NCBI GenBank assembly: GCA_016789905.1
Contig: JAEUQC010000015.1
Location: 43,237 to 107,236 of the forward strand
Length of the DNA stretch: 64,000 nucleotides
From: Bryobacterales bacterium
GTDB taxonomy: Bacteria > Acidobacteriota > Terriglobia > Bryobacterales > Bryobacteraceae
Direction of reading: 5' to 3'
In this document: piece after piece, positions 26,598 to 34,219 of the stretch
Layout of the letters: each line of letters begins with the position of its first letter
Position numbering within the stretch: position 1 is the first letter of the stretch
The notes under the pieces: generated by a model
Told to the model about the DNA's origin: nothing
Databases searched by the model: none
The model's input: the letters and a program-made list of their open reading frames with translations, nothing else
Program-made: the position numbers and the translations under genes

Positions 26598-27334
26598 TGC
26601 GCCTCTACAGCCACCCGCGCCTGCATGGCCTGGAGATATGGCACGGCCTGGCGCGCACCACCGCGCTCCACCAGCTCCGCGACAGTCCGGCCGCCTACTT
26701 CGCCGCCCTCGATTCCTTCGTGGCTCAGCTCCACGCAGGTTCGGCCGCCACCGCCAGTGGAGAGTCACTCTCTATCGCCGCCGGCTTCGAGCGGCTCATC
26801 CTCGCTGGTGGGGGCGCCGCCGCTGCTTCGGCCGCTCTCACCTGGCCCCACCTGCTGGCCCATGCCGGGCCCTTCGCCGCCAGGGCCGGCGCGGAGGCCG
26901 TGTGGCAGGAACTCGCCTGGCGCAATCCGCTGGCGTTCGATCTGGGGCAAACACGGCTCAAGGTCTTCACCCGCTTTGCCAGCATTTGCCACGATCGTAA
27001 CGAATCGCTGCTCCCCTTCGGTGCACGCGCGCTGCCCGCTGCTTTGGGGCGCGCCCGCCTTCGCGATTGGCTTCGGCCGTTCCTTCGCGAAGATTTCGGC
27101 GGTGTGCTTCTCGCTCTCCCCAACGCCATTCACGCAAACGGCGTCGCCGAATCTTCCACCTATCCCGGCCTCTTCGGCCCGGTCCAGGAAATCTTCGGTG
27201 AACTCTTTCCCCGAACTCCGTGGGCCGTGTGTAACGATGCCGTTCTCGTCGCCCGCGGTTATCCGCCGCCCACCGGCCAAAAGACACTCTCCGTAACGCT
27301 CGGCTTTGGCGTTGGCGCCGCGCTGTGGTTGTAG
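26597..27334 (+). CDS. ASKHA (sugar-kinase/ROK)-like protein of unknown function
   Basis: 245 residues if translation starts at GTG 26597, which repeats the TAGTG overlap used by two earlier genes in this run; the frame is also open from 26549. I do not recognise a named family. An N-terminal third without motifs contains a glycine loop (ILAGGGAAAASAAL). A DxGxTxxK-like segment (FDLGQTRLKVFTR) resembles the phosphate-1 loop of the actin/hexokinase/ROK superfamily. The end (SVTLGFGVGAALW) resembles the C-terminal glycine-rich turn of ROK proteins. Part order differs from normal ROK kinases, so it may be a circularly permuted or divergent kinase. Confidence 0.5.
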   Translation: MRLYSHPRLHGLEIWHGLARTTALHQLRDSPAAYFAALDSFVAQLHAGSAATASGESLSIAAGFERLILAGGGAAAASAALTWPHLLAHAGPFAARAGAEAVWQELAWRNPLAFDLGQTRLKVFTRFASICHDRNESLLPFGARALPAALGRARLRDWLRPFLREDFGGVLLALPNAIHANGVAESSTYPGLFGPVQEIFGELFPRTPWAVCNDAVLVARGYPPPTGQKTLSVTLGFGVGAALWL

Positions 27335-27343
27335 CCTATAAAA

Positions 27344-27826
27344 ATGGCTTCCTCCGTCTCGCTCCGCTCCGCCACCAGTGCCGACACCCCGCAAATACTC
27401 GCCTTCATTCAGGGCCTCGCCGAATATGAAAAGCTAACCCATGCCTGCGTCGCAACGGAAGACTCCCTTCGGCAATCCTTGTTCGGTCCCCGCCGCTTCG
27501 CGGAGGTCATCATGGCCGATTATGACGGCCAGCCGGCCGGCTTCGCGCTCTTCTTCCATAACTACTCCACATTCCGCGCCAAGCCAGGCATCTATCTCGA
27601 AGACCTGTTCGTGCTGCCGGAGCGCCGCGGCCTCGGTATCGGCAAGGCTTTGCTAAAGGAACTCGCCCGTCTCGCCGTGGAACGCGGATGCGCCCGCCTC
27701 GAATGGTCCGTCCTCGATTGGAACGATCCCGCCATTCAGTTCTACAAATCCCTCGGTGCCGAACCGCAAGACGAATGGACTATCTTCCGCTTAACCGGTG
27801 CGGAACTCTTGCGTATGGCGGAATAG
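27344..27826 (+). CDS. GNAT-family N-acetyltransferase, diamine/thialysine acetyltransferase-like
   Basis: 160 residues of the GNAT fold, closest in pattern to the spermidine/spermine (SSAT) subgroup: SLRSATSADTPQILAFIQGL at the N-terminus, FFHNYSTFRAKPGIYLEDLF, the acetyl-CoA-binding VLPERRGLGIGKALLKELA (Q/RxxGxG/A signature) and EWSVLDWNDPAIQFYKSLGA. It would acetylate a primary amine on a polyamine, a thialysine or the cluster product. The start is 9 bases after the upstream stop, so it may be the last gene of the run, though this enzyme type also occurs alone. Confidence 0.92.
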   Translation: MASSVSLRSATSADTPQILAFIQGLAEYEKLTHACVATEDSLRQSLFGPRRFAEVIMADYDGQPAGFALFFHNYSTFRAKPGIYLEDLFVLPERRGLGIGKALLKELARLAVERGCARLEWSVLDWNDPAIQFYKSLGAEPQDEWTIFRLTGAELLRMAE

Positions 27827-27836
27827 CCGTCCCCTT

Positions 27837-28181
27837 CTAGCCGCCCAATACGAGGCCGATCACGGCCAGCACCAAGTAGATGCCCGCACCGATTCCAATC
27901 TTCCCCTTCCGCGTCATCTTCGGCCGCACGGTCGCCACCTCGGCATAGGTCAACTCGCGCCGCGCCGCGCCTTTGCTGTCCGGTTCCAGCACGAAGCCGG
28001 CGGGTCCCAGCGCTCCCCGGTTCCCGATCACTTTCTCCCCATTCCGCATCACCACTTCAATCCGCTTTCCCGGCGGCAGCGTGTTAAGCAGCTCGCTAAC
28101 CGTGCCTTCCGCCCATATCGGACCGGCCGTTAGCAGCAGCCCAGTCACTATTGTGCGCGCAAGTTGCAAGCAGTTCGCCAT
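27837..28181 (-). CDS. Small exported/membrane protein of unknown function
   Basis: 114 residues from the ATG at 28181, chosen because it gives a signal peptide (NCLQLARTIVTGLLLTAGP). The middle (GKRIEVVMRNGEKVIGNRGA and a following TYAEVATVRP) resembles the small beta-barrel modules seen after leader sequences in acidobacterial proteins annotated as hypothetical. A C-terminal helix (IGIGAGIYLVLAVIGLVLGG) would anchor it in the membrane. It converges with the GNAT gene, 10 bases away. The start codon falls in a CATG that also carries an in-frame ATG for the opposite-strand gene. Confidence 0.6.
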   Translation of the reverse strand: MANCLQLARTIVTGLLLTAGPIWAEGTVSELLNTLPPGKRIEVVMRNGEKVIGNRGALGPAGFVLEPDSKGAARRELTYAEVATVRPKMTRKGKIGIGAGIYLVLAVIGLVLGG

Positions 28182-28251
28182 GTCGGTATCAGCCATTCCC
28201 ATCCTACGCCTAACCGCCGCCTCCCGCGCCGGATCGCATATCCTATCCAAT

Positions 28252-31230
28252 GTGAGAGTCTGGCTTCTTCCACTACTAGCCGTATCCCCCCTCTTCGCCG
28301 ATCCCGGTGTCGACTTCTTCGAAGGCAAAGTCCGTCCGCTCCTCGCCGCCCGGTGCTACGCTTGCCACAGCGCGAAACTGGCCTCGCCAATGGGAGGCTT
28401 GCGTTTCGACGATCCCGCCACCGCTCGCGCCTCCGTGAAGCCCAATCAACCCGATTCCAGTCGCCTCATCCAAGCCATCCGCTACCAGTCCATCGGCATG
28501 CCGCCTGGCGGCAAATTGAAGGAAGAAGAAATCGCCACCTTCGTCAAATGGGTGGAGATGGGCGCGCCCGTCCCAGCCGCCACGCCCGCGCCTACAGCCC
28601 TCGCCAAGGCACCGGTTAGCCACTGGGCCTGGCAGCCGCTCCGCCCCGGCGCCGGTTCCATCGATCACCAGATCCGCGTCGCCCTCGCCGCCAACGGCCT
28701 TACCCCGGCGCCCCCCGCCGCCCACCGTACCCTCATCCGCCGCCTCAGTTTCGATCTTATCGGCCTCCCGCCCGCCGATTCCGATTTCAACCTCACCGTC
28801 GAACAGGCGGTCGACCACTACCTCCAATCGCCCCGCTTCGGCGAACGCTGGGCCCGCCATTGGATGGACGTCGCCCGCTACGCCGACACCGGCTTCCTCA
28901 GCCGTCCTTTCCTTATCTCCTTCGGCTATCGCGACTGGCTCATTGAAGCCTTCAACCGCGACGTTCCCTACGACCGTTTTCTCGCCCTCCAACTCGCCGC
29001 TGACCAATTGCCCGGCGCACCCAGGAAAGACCACGCCGCCCTCGGCTTCCTCTCTCTCGGCCAAAATCCCAACCGTGCCGTCGATCTCCCCGACGTTGTC
29101 GACGACAAAATTGATCTCGTCACCCGCGGTCTACTCGGCCTCACAGTCTCCTGCGCCCGCTGTCACGACCACAAGTTCGACCCCATTCCCACCAAGGACT
29201 ACTACTCCCTCTACGGCGTTTTCGCCAACACTCGTTATGGCGTCGAGCCCGTCGAAACCGGCACATTGACGCCCTTCTACGCGCAGCGCGCCGCCGATCG
29301 GAAACGCATTCTCAAGGAATACATCCAGGAACGTCTCGAAGCGCTCCGCGCCGAATTCCGCGCGCCAGCCGAAGTGCGACGCTACTTGGAGGCCCTCTGG
29401 GACGGCCGCAACATCCCGCGCGCCCGCCTGGAAAATCTCGCCCGCGAAAAGAACCTGAACTCGCTCGTGCTCGCCCGCTGGGCGCTCCGCATCGACGATA
29501 GTCCACTCTTCGCCCAATGGCGCGCCGCCACCGCCAGCCCCGTCGCCGCCTATCTGGAAAACCTGAAGAAACCCGAATACCACCCGCTCCTCCACGGCCC
29601 CACGGCCCCGCCCGAAGTACCCGTCGAAGACTTCCCTTACATCATGACCGAAGGCGACGCCAACACCACCCGTGACCTGCAATGGCAGTACGAGCAAATG
29701 CTCAACGATGCCGCCTACCGCGCGCCCGGCGCCGTCGTCCTCGGCGCCCAGGATCGGCCCGTCTTGAAGCCCGCCTATGTCTTCAATCGCGGCAATCAAA
29801 ACGATCTCGGCGATCCCGTCGGCCGCTGTTTCCCCACCGTCCTTGCCAAGGCCTGCTTCCCCAACGGCTCCGGCCGCCTCGATCTTGCCCGCGCCATCAC
29901 CAGCGATTCGAATCCCGTCGCCGCCCGCGTCATGGTCAATCGCGTCTGGCAGCGCCTCTTCGGCGAAGGCCTTGTCCGCACGCCGTCCGATTTCGGCATC
30001 CGTGGCGACCTGCCCACCCACCCCGGCCTCCTCGATTCCCTCGCCGCCGATTTTCGCCGCGATGGCTGGTCCGTCAAGCGCCTCATTCGCCGCATCGTGC
30101 TCTCGCAAACCTACCGCCAATCCAGCGCCGATCGTCCCGAAGCCCGTGCCAAAGACCCCGAAAACAAGCTGCTCTGGCGCATGGCCCGCCGCCGCCTGGA
30201 CTTTGAAGCCATGCGCGATGGCATGTTATCCGTGGCCGGTAAGCTCCACTCCGCCATCGGCGGCCAGCCCATCTCCATCGTCGCCCTTCCCGCCGACCCG
30301 CGCCGCACCATCTACTCCATCATCGAGCGCGAACGTCCCCTGGCGTTGCTCAAAACTTTCGATGTCGCCGACCCCGAACAGCACTCCCCGCAGCGCTATC
30401 AAACCACCGTCCCGCAGCAAGGGCTCTTTCTGCTAAATAGCCCCTTCGTCGGCGAAATGGCGCAGGCTGTCGCTGCCCAGTCGAAACACGTGCCCGCTCT
30501 CTTCCGCCGTGTTCTGCAACGGGACCCCGCACCGGACGAACTCGAACGCGCCGCGATTTTCTGGAACGCGCCGCCGCCACCGGAACGCGTCCCCGGTGAT
30601 TCTCCCTGGCGCTACGGAACAGCAAAGCTGGATCCGCAGGCCGGCACCGTCACCAGCTTTCAACCCTTCCGCTTCTTCACCGGCACCGCCTGGCAAAACG
30701 CCTCCGCCGGTGTTGATCCCGCCACCGGCGTCGCCCGCCTCACGGCCGCCGGAGGAGCGCCCGGTGACGATCTTGCCAGCGCCGCCGTTCGACGCTGGGT
30801 AGCCCCGCGCGGCGGCACAATCAACATCGAAGGCAAACTCGTCCTCAGCGTCGGCGCCTTCGCCATTCGTTTCCACCTGAGCAACGGCATCCGCGGCTGG
30901 GTCGTTTCCAGCCGCCAGGGTATCCTCGGCAAGTGGCGCGTCGATCCGCCCGCGCCCCCCGCTGATGGCATCAACTACGCCGCCAATCCCAGCGTTTCCA
31001 CCAGCCTCAAGTCCATTTCTGTTCAACGCGGCGAAAGCATCGACTTCGTCGTCGATTCCAGCGGCGACTACGAAGCCGACAACTTCCAGTGGAGCCCCGT
31101 CATCACGCTCGACAACAGCAAGTGGGACGCTCGCAAGGACTTCGCCGGCCCCGCTATTCCCAGGCTCACCCCGCGGGAGCAGTTCGCGCAGGTGTTGCTG
31201 CTCACTAACGAATTCGCATTTCTGGATTAA
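28252..31230 (+). CDS. Cytochrome-c-like DUF1549/DUF1553 (PSD1 and cytochrome C) exported protein
   Basis: About 992 residues. The GTG at 28252 gives a clean signal peptide (VRVWLLPLLAVSPLFADPG); an in-frame ATG at 28180 would add 24 residues. Right after the signal lies a planctomycete-type cytochrome c module with one haem motif, CYACH (residues 35-39). A DUF1549 domain follows (LIRRLSFDLIGLPP, SPRFGERWARHWMDVARYAD) and a C-terminal DUF1553 domain (MVNRVWQRLFGEGLVRTPSD, LSQTYRQSS). A beta-sandwich insert resembling a lectin-type (LamG-like) domain appears at about 770-930, near the C-terminus. The function of this large family is not settled; it is thought to work on extracellular polysaccharides. 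It is coupled to the DUF1501 gene 3 bases downstream. Confidence 0.9.
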   Translation: MRVWLLPLLAVSPLFADPGVDFFEGKVRPLLAARCYACHSAKLASPMGGLRFDDPATARASVKPNQPDSSRLIQAIRYQSIGMPPGGKLKEEEIATFVKWVEMGAPVPAATPAPTALAKAPVSHWAWQPLRPGAGSIDHQIRVALAANGLTPAPPAAHRTLIRRLSFDLIGLPPADSDFNLTVEQAVDHYLQSPRFGERWARHWMDVARYADTGFLSRPFLISFGYRDWLIEAFNRDVPYDRFLALQLAADQLPGAPRKDHAALGFLSLGQNPNRAVDLPDVVDDKIDLVTRGLLGLTVSCARCHDHKFDPIPTKDYYSLYGVFANTRYGVEPVETGTLTPFYAQRAADRKRILKEYIQERLEALRAEFRAPAEVRRYLEALWDGRNIPRARLENLAREKNLNSLVLARWALRIDDSPLFAQWRAATASPVAAYLENLKKPEYHPLLHGPTAPPEVPVEDFPYIMTEGDANTTRDLQWQYEQMLNDAAYRAPGAVVLGAQDRPVLKPAYVFNRGNQNDLGDPVGRCFPTVLAKACFPNGSGRLDLARAITSDSNPVAARVMVNRVWQRLFGEGLVRTPSDFGIRGDLPTHPGLLDSLAADFRRDGWSVKRLIRRIVLSQTYRQSSADRPEARAKDPENKLLWRMARRRLDFEAMRDGMLSVAGKLHSAIGGQPISIVALPADPRRTIYSIIERERPLALLKTFDVADPEQHSPQRYQTTVPQQGLFLLNSPFVGEMAQAVAAQSKHVPALFRRVLQRDPAPDELERAAIFWNAPPPPERVPGDSPWRYGTAKLDPQAGTVTSFQPFRFFTGTAWQNASAGVDPATGVARLTAAGGAPGDDLASAAVRRWVAPRGGTINIEGKLVLSVGAFAIRFHLSNGIRGWVVSSRQGILGKWRVDPPAPPADGINYAANPSVSTSLKSISVQRGESIDFVVDSSGDYEADNFQWSPVITLDNSKWDARKDFAGPAIPRLTPREQFAQVLLLTNEFAFLD

Positions 31231-31233
31231 CCC

Positions 31234-32625
31234 ATGCACCCTTTCAATCGCCGCGATCTCTTCCGAAAAGTCGGCGCCGGGCTTGGCTTCGCCGGTCTCG
31301 CCAGCGTCTTTGAACAGGCAGGCCTCGCCGGTCCGCTCACGCCCCGCCCGGCCCATTTCGCCGCCAAAGCCAAACGCGTCATCCACATCTTCGCCAACGG
31401 CGGCCCGTCCCACATGGACACCTTCGACCCCAAGCCGGCGCTCCAGAAATACGCCGGCCAGCCGCTGCCCGTTCACCTCCGCACCGAACGCAAAACCGGC
31501 ACCGCGCTCCCTTCGCCCTTCGCCTTCAAAAAGTACGGCAACTGCGGCCTGGAAATCAGTGACGTGTTCGGCAAGGTCGCCCAGCACGCCGACGATCTCT
31601 GCGTCATCCGTAGCATGCACACAGAGGTGCCCAACCACGAGCCCTCGCTCATGATGATGAACTGCGGCGCGCAGCAGCAAAGCCGTCCCAGCCTCGGTTC
31701 TTGGGTCGTCTACGGACTCGGCTCGGAGAATCAAAACCTGCCCGGTTTTATCTCCCTCTGCCCGGGCGGCCTGCCCATCCGAGGCGCGCAAAACTGGAAA
31801 TCGGCGTTTCTCCCCGGAGCCTATCAGGGCACCCACATCGACACCCGCGAAACCGAACTCGACAAGCTCGTCGAAAACGTCCAGAACAAACTTACCAGCC
31901 GCGGCGAGCAGCAAAAACAACTCGAACTGCTCGCCGCCATGAATCGCGAATACCGCCAGACCCGCGCTGAGGATGAAGCCCTGGAGGCCCGTGTCCAGTC
32001 TTTCGAACTCGCTTTTCGGATGCAGTTGGAGGCCGAGGATGTCTTCGACCTTTCCAAAGAACCCCAACACATCCGCGACATGTACGGCGATACCCTCCAT
32101 GGCCGCCAAATGCTTATGGCGCGCCGCCTCCTCGAAAAGGGTGTGCGCGTCGTGCAGGTCTGGCACGGCGCCGGCCAGCCCTGGGACACCCATGACGACG
32201 TTGCCAAGCGCGTCAAACAGTTGGGCCAGGAATCGGACCAGCCCATCGCCGCCTTCCTCACTGACCTCAAGCAGCGCGGCATGTTGGACTCAACCCTCGT
32301 CGTCTGGGGCGGGGAATTCGGCCGCACCCCAGTCGTCGAACTGCCCGCCTTCGGTTCCAACGCCGGCACCGCCGGCCGCGACCACAATTCCTACGGCTTC
32401 TCCGTCTGGCTCGCCGGCGGCGGCGCCAAGGGCGGCACCGCCTATGGCGCCACCGACGAATTCGGTTTCCGCGCCGAAGTCGATCGTGTCCACGTCCACG
32501 ACCTCCACGCCACCCTTCTCCACCTCTTGGGCTTCGACCATGAGAAGTTCACCTTCCGCTATGCCGGCCGCGATTTCCGCCTAACCGACGTTCATGGCCA
32601 GCTTGTGAAGGGTGTGGTGGCGTAG
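31234..32625 (+). CDS. DUF1501-family exported protein
   Basis: 463 residues with a twin-arginine-like start (FNRRDLFRKVGAGLGFAG). The DUF1501 blocks are present: HIFANGGPSHMDTFDPKP, IRSMHTEVPNHEPSLMMMNC in split form, and the C-terminal VVWGGEFGRTPV followed by GRDHNSYGFSVWLAGGG. The fold is alkaline-phosphatase/sulfatase-like, but the classical sulfatase Cys/Ser-x-Pro-x-Arg motif is not seen. Paired DUF1553-DUF1501 genes are a hallmark of Planctomycetota, Verrucomicrobiota and Solibacteres, and this pair follows the rule. Enzyme activity is unproven for the family. Confidence 0.92.
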   Translation: MHPFNRRDLFRKVGAGLGFAGLASVFEQAGLAGPLTPRPAHFAAKAKRVIHIFANGGPSHMDTFDPKPALQKYAGQPLPVHLRTERKTGTALPSPFAFKKYGNCGLEISDVFGKVAQHADDLCVIRSMHTEVPNHEPSLMMMNCGAQQQSRPSLGSWVVYGLGSENQNLPGFISLCPGGLPIRGAQNWKSAFLPGAYQGTHIDTRETELDKLVENVQNKLTSRGEQQKQLELLAAMNREYRQTRAEDEALEARVQSFELAFRMQLEAEDVFDLSKEPQHIRDMYGDTLHGRQMLMARRLLEKGVRVVQVWHGAGQPWDTHDDVAKRVKQLGQESDQPIAAFLTDLKQRGMLDSTLVVWGGEFGRTPVVELPAFGSNAGTAGRDHNSYGFSVWLAGGGAKGGTAYGATDEFGFRAEVDRVHVHDLHATLLHLLGFDHEKFTFRYAGRDFRLTDVHGQLVKGVVA

Positions 32626-32638
32626 CATCACACACCCT
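32609..32638 (+). terminator. Hairpin across the DUF1501 stop codon
   Basis: An 8-bp perfect inverted repeat (AGGGTGTG / CACACCCT) spans the stop codon at 32623-32625, with a 14-base loop. No T-tract follows, so it could be a weak terminator or an mRNA-processing hairpin before the sialidase-like gene that begins at 32650. Confidence 0.35.
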
Positions 32639-32649
32639 CTATCAAACAC

Positions 32650-33756
32650 ATGAACAGACGAACATTGTTGCAGGCGCCCTTGCTCGCGAGCATCGAAAAC
32701 ATCCGCGTCATCTCCAATCAGCCGCGGTACTATCATGCGTGGCCCACCATGGCGCGCCGCTCCAACGGCGAAATTGTCGTTGCCTACTCGGGCGGCCGGG
32801 AAGGCCACGTCGATCCATTTGGCCGCGTCGAATTTATGCGGTCTAAAGACCGCGGCGCCACCTGGAGTTGGCCGCAGATTCTGATGGACACCCCCATCGA
32901 CGACCGCGACGCCGGCATCGTCGAAACGCCGCGCGGCACACTGCTCGTGACAACCTTCACTTCACTCGCCTATGAGAAGGTGTTAAGCGAAGCCAAAGAC
33001 TGGGACGCCGGCCGCATGGAGCGTTGGCAAAGCGTGCAGCGCGGCTCTTCGCCCGGCGAACGCAAAGCGCTGCTGGGCACATGGATGCTCCGCTCCACCG
33101 ATGGCGGTGTGCAATGGTCGGCGCCCTACCGTGTTCCCGTTAACAGCCCGCATGGGCCGGTGGCGCTTCGCGATGGGCGTCTGCTCTACGCCGGCAAGCG
33201 CCTTTGGGATTCCAGCGCGCAGATTGGCGTTTGCGAATCCACCGACGATGGGCTCACCTGGCGCTGGCTCGCCCCCATTCCCGCGCGCCCCGGCGACACG
33301 GTGGCGAACTACCACGAACTCCATGCCGTCGAGGCCGCCGATGGCCGTCTCATCGCGCACATCCGCAATCACAACCCAGTCAACGAGCGGGAGACCCTGC
33401 AATCGGAATCCACCGACGGCGGCAAGTCCTGGTCCGTGCCCCGCCCCATCGGCGTTTGGGGGCTGCCCTCGCATCTGCTCCGCTTGAGTGACGGGCGTTT
33501 GGTGATGACCTACGGCTACCGTCGCGCCCCGCGCGGCAACCACGCACGCATCAGCAACGACCACGGCCGCTCCTGGTCCGAGCCGCTCATCATTTCCAAC
33601 GACGGCAACGGAGACCTGGGCTATCCTTCCACCGTCGAACTCGCGCCCGGCAAGCTGCTCACGCTCTGGTATGAATCGAAGCGCTCGGGCACTGTCGCCG
33701 TGAAACTGCCGGAGCCACCCTTCTCGGAGTTGCGTCTGGCGCGTTGGTCTGTTTGA
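32650..33756 (+). CDS. Sialidase-like BNR/Asp-box protein
   Basis: 368 residues forming a six-bladed propeller. Five Asp-box repeats are visible: SKDRGATWS, STDGGVQWS, STDDGLTWR, STDGGKSWS and SNDHGRSWS. An Arg suited for carboxylate binding is near the N-terminus (VISNQPRYYHAWPTMARR), and a possible catalytic-acid region contains DDRDAG. Sialidases hydrolyse terminal sialic acids, but many bacterial BNR proteins in this group act on other sugars or only bind them. A short leader (NRRTLLQAPLLAS) suggests export. It lies 24 bases downstream of the DUF1501 gene and may belong to the same polysaccharide-directed unit. Confidence 0.85.
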   Translation: MNRRTLLQAPLLASIENIRVISNQPRYYHAWPTMARRSNGEIVVAYSGGREGHVDPFGRVEFMRSKDRGATWSWPQILMDTPIDDRDAGIVETPRGTLLVTTFTSLAYEKVLSEAKDWDAGRMERWQSVQRGSSPGERKALLGTWMLRSTDGGVQWSAPYRVPVNSPHGPVALRDGRLLYAGKRLWDSSAQIGVCESTDDGLTWRWLAPIPARPGDTVANYHELHAVEAADGRLIAHIRNHNPVNERETLQSESTDGGKSWSVPRPIGVWGLPSHLLRLSDGRLVMTYGYRRAPRGNHARISNDHGRSWSEPLIISNDGNGDLGYPSTVELAPGKLLTLWYESKRSGTVAVKLPEPPFSELRLARWSV

Positions 33757-33765
33757 GCGCGGGCA

Positions 33766-34217
33766 GTGGCTTGGCCTGCCCCGGATGTTGAATATGTTGA
33801 CGGCGCGCTCCAGAAGCGGAACGTGGGTGATTGGTTGCTCAATCTGATTCAGAGCAACATCATCTTCGCCCTTCGAACAAGATATCCTCAGCTCAAGGTA
33901 GTTCCGGAACTGCGGTCGCAAACAACGGCAACCCGGTTTCGCTTGCCGGATGTCTCCGTGTTGCATGGGGCGCCAGATGGCCGCTACCTGACCGCACCGG
34001 CGTTGATCGCGATTGAGATCCTTTCTGAAGCGGATTGCATGTCGGGAAGCTGCACGAATACGATGCGCACGGTATCCACAACATATGGGTGATCAACCCT
34101 CGGCTACAGCAGCTATCGGTCTTTCCTTCCGGTGTTTTGCAGGACGTCCGTGACGGTGTGTTCCAGACAGCGAACGGCGAAGTCAGCTTGACCTGCGCCG
34201 AGATCTTCGCCGCCTGA
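33766..34217 (+). pseudogene. Broken Uma2-family (DUF820) endonuclease gene
   Basis: Two overlapping frames together match one Uma2 protein. The first (from 33766) contains DVEYVDGALQKRNVGDWLL and the catalytic-type LPDVSVLHG and IAIEILSEAD blocks. After ADCMS it runs into nonsense. The family sequence resumes in another frame at about 34040: GKLHEYDAHGIHNIWVINP, then the end of the domain and a stop at 34217. The usual N-terminal 25 or so residues are also missing. So the gene has lost its 5' end and carries an internal frameshift or small deletion near 34040. Uma2 proteins are PD-(D/E)XK-like nucleases common in cyanobacteria and Acidobacteriota. Confidence 0.82.
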
Positions 34218-34219
34218 CG

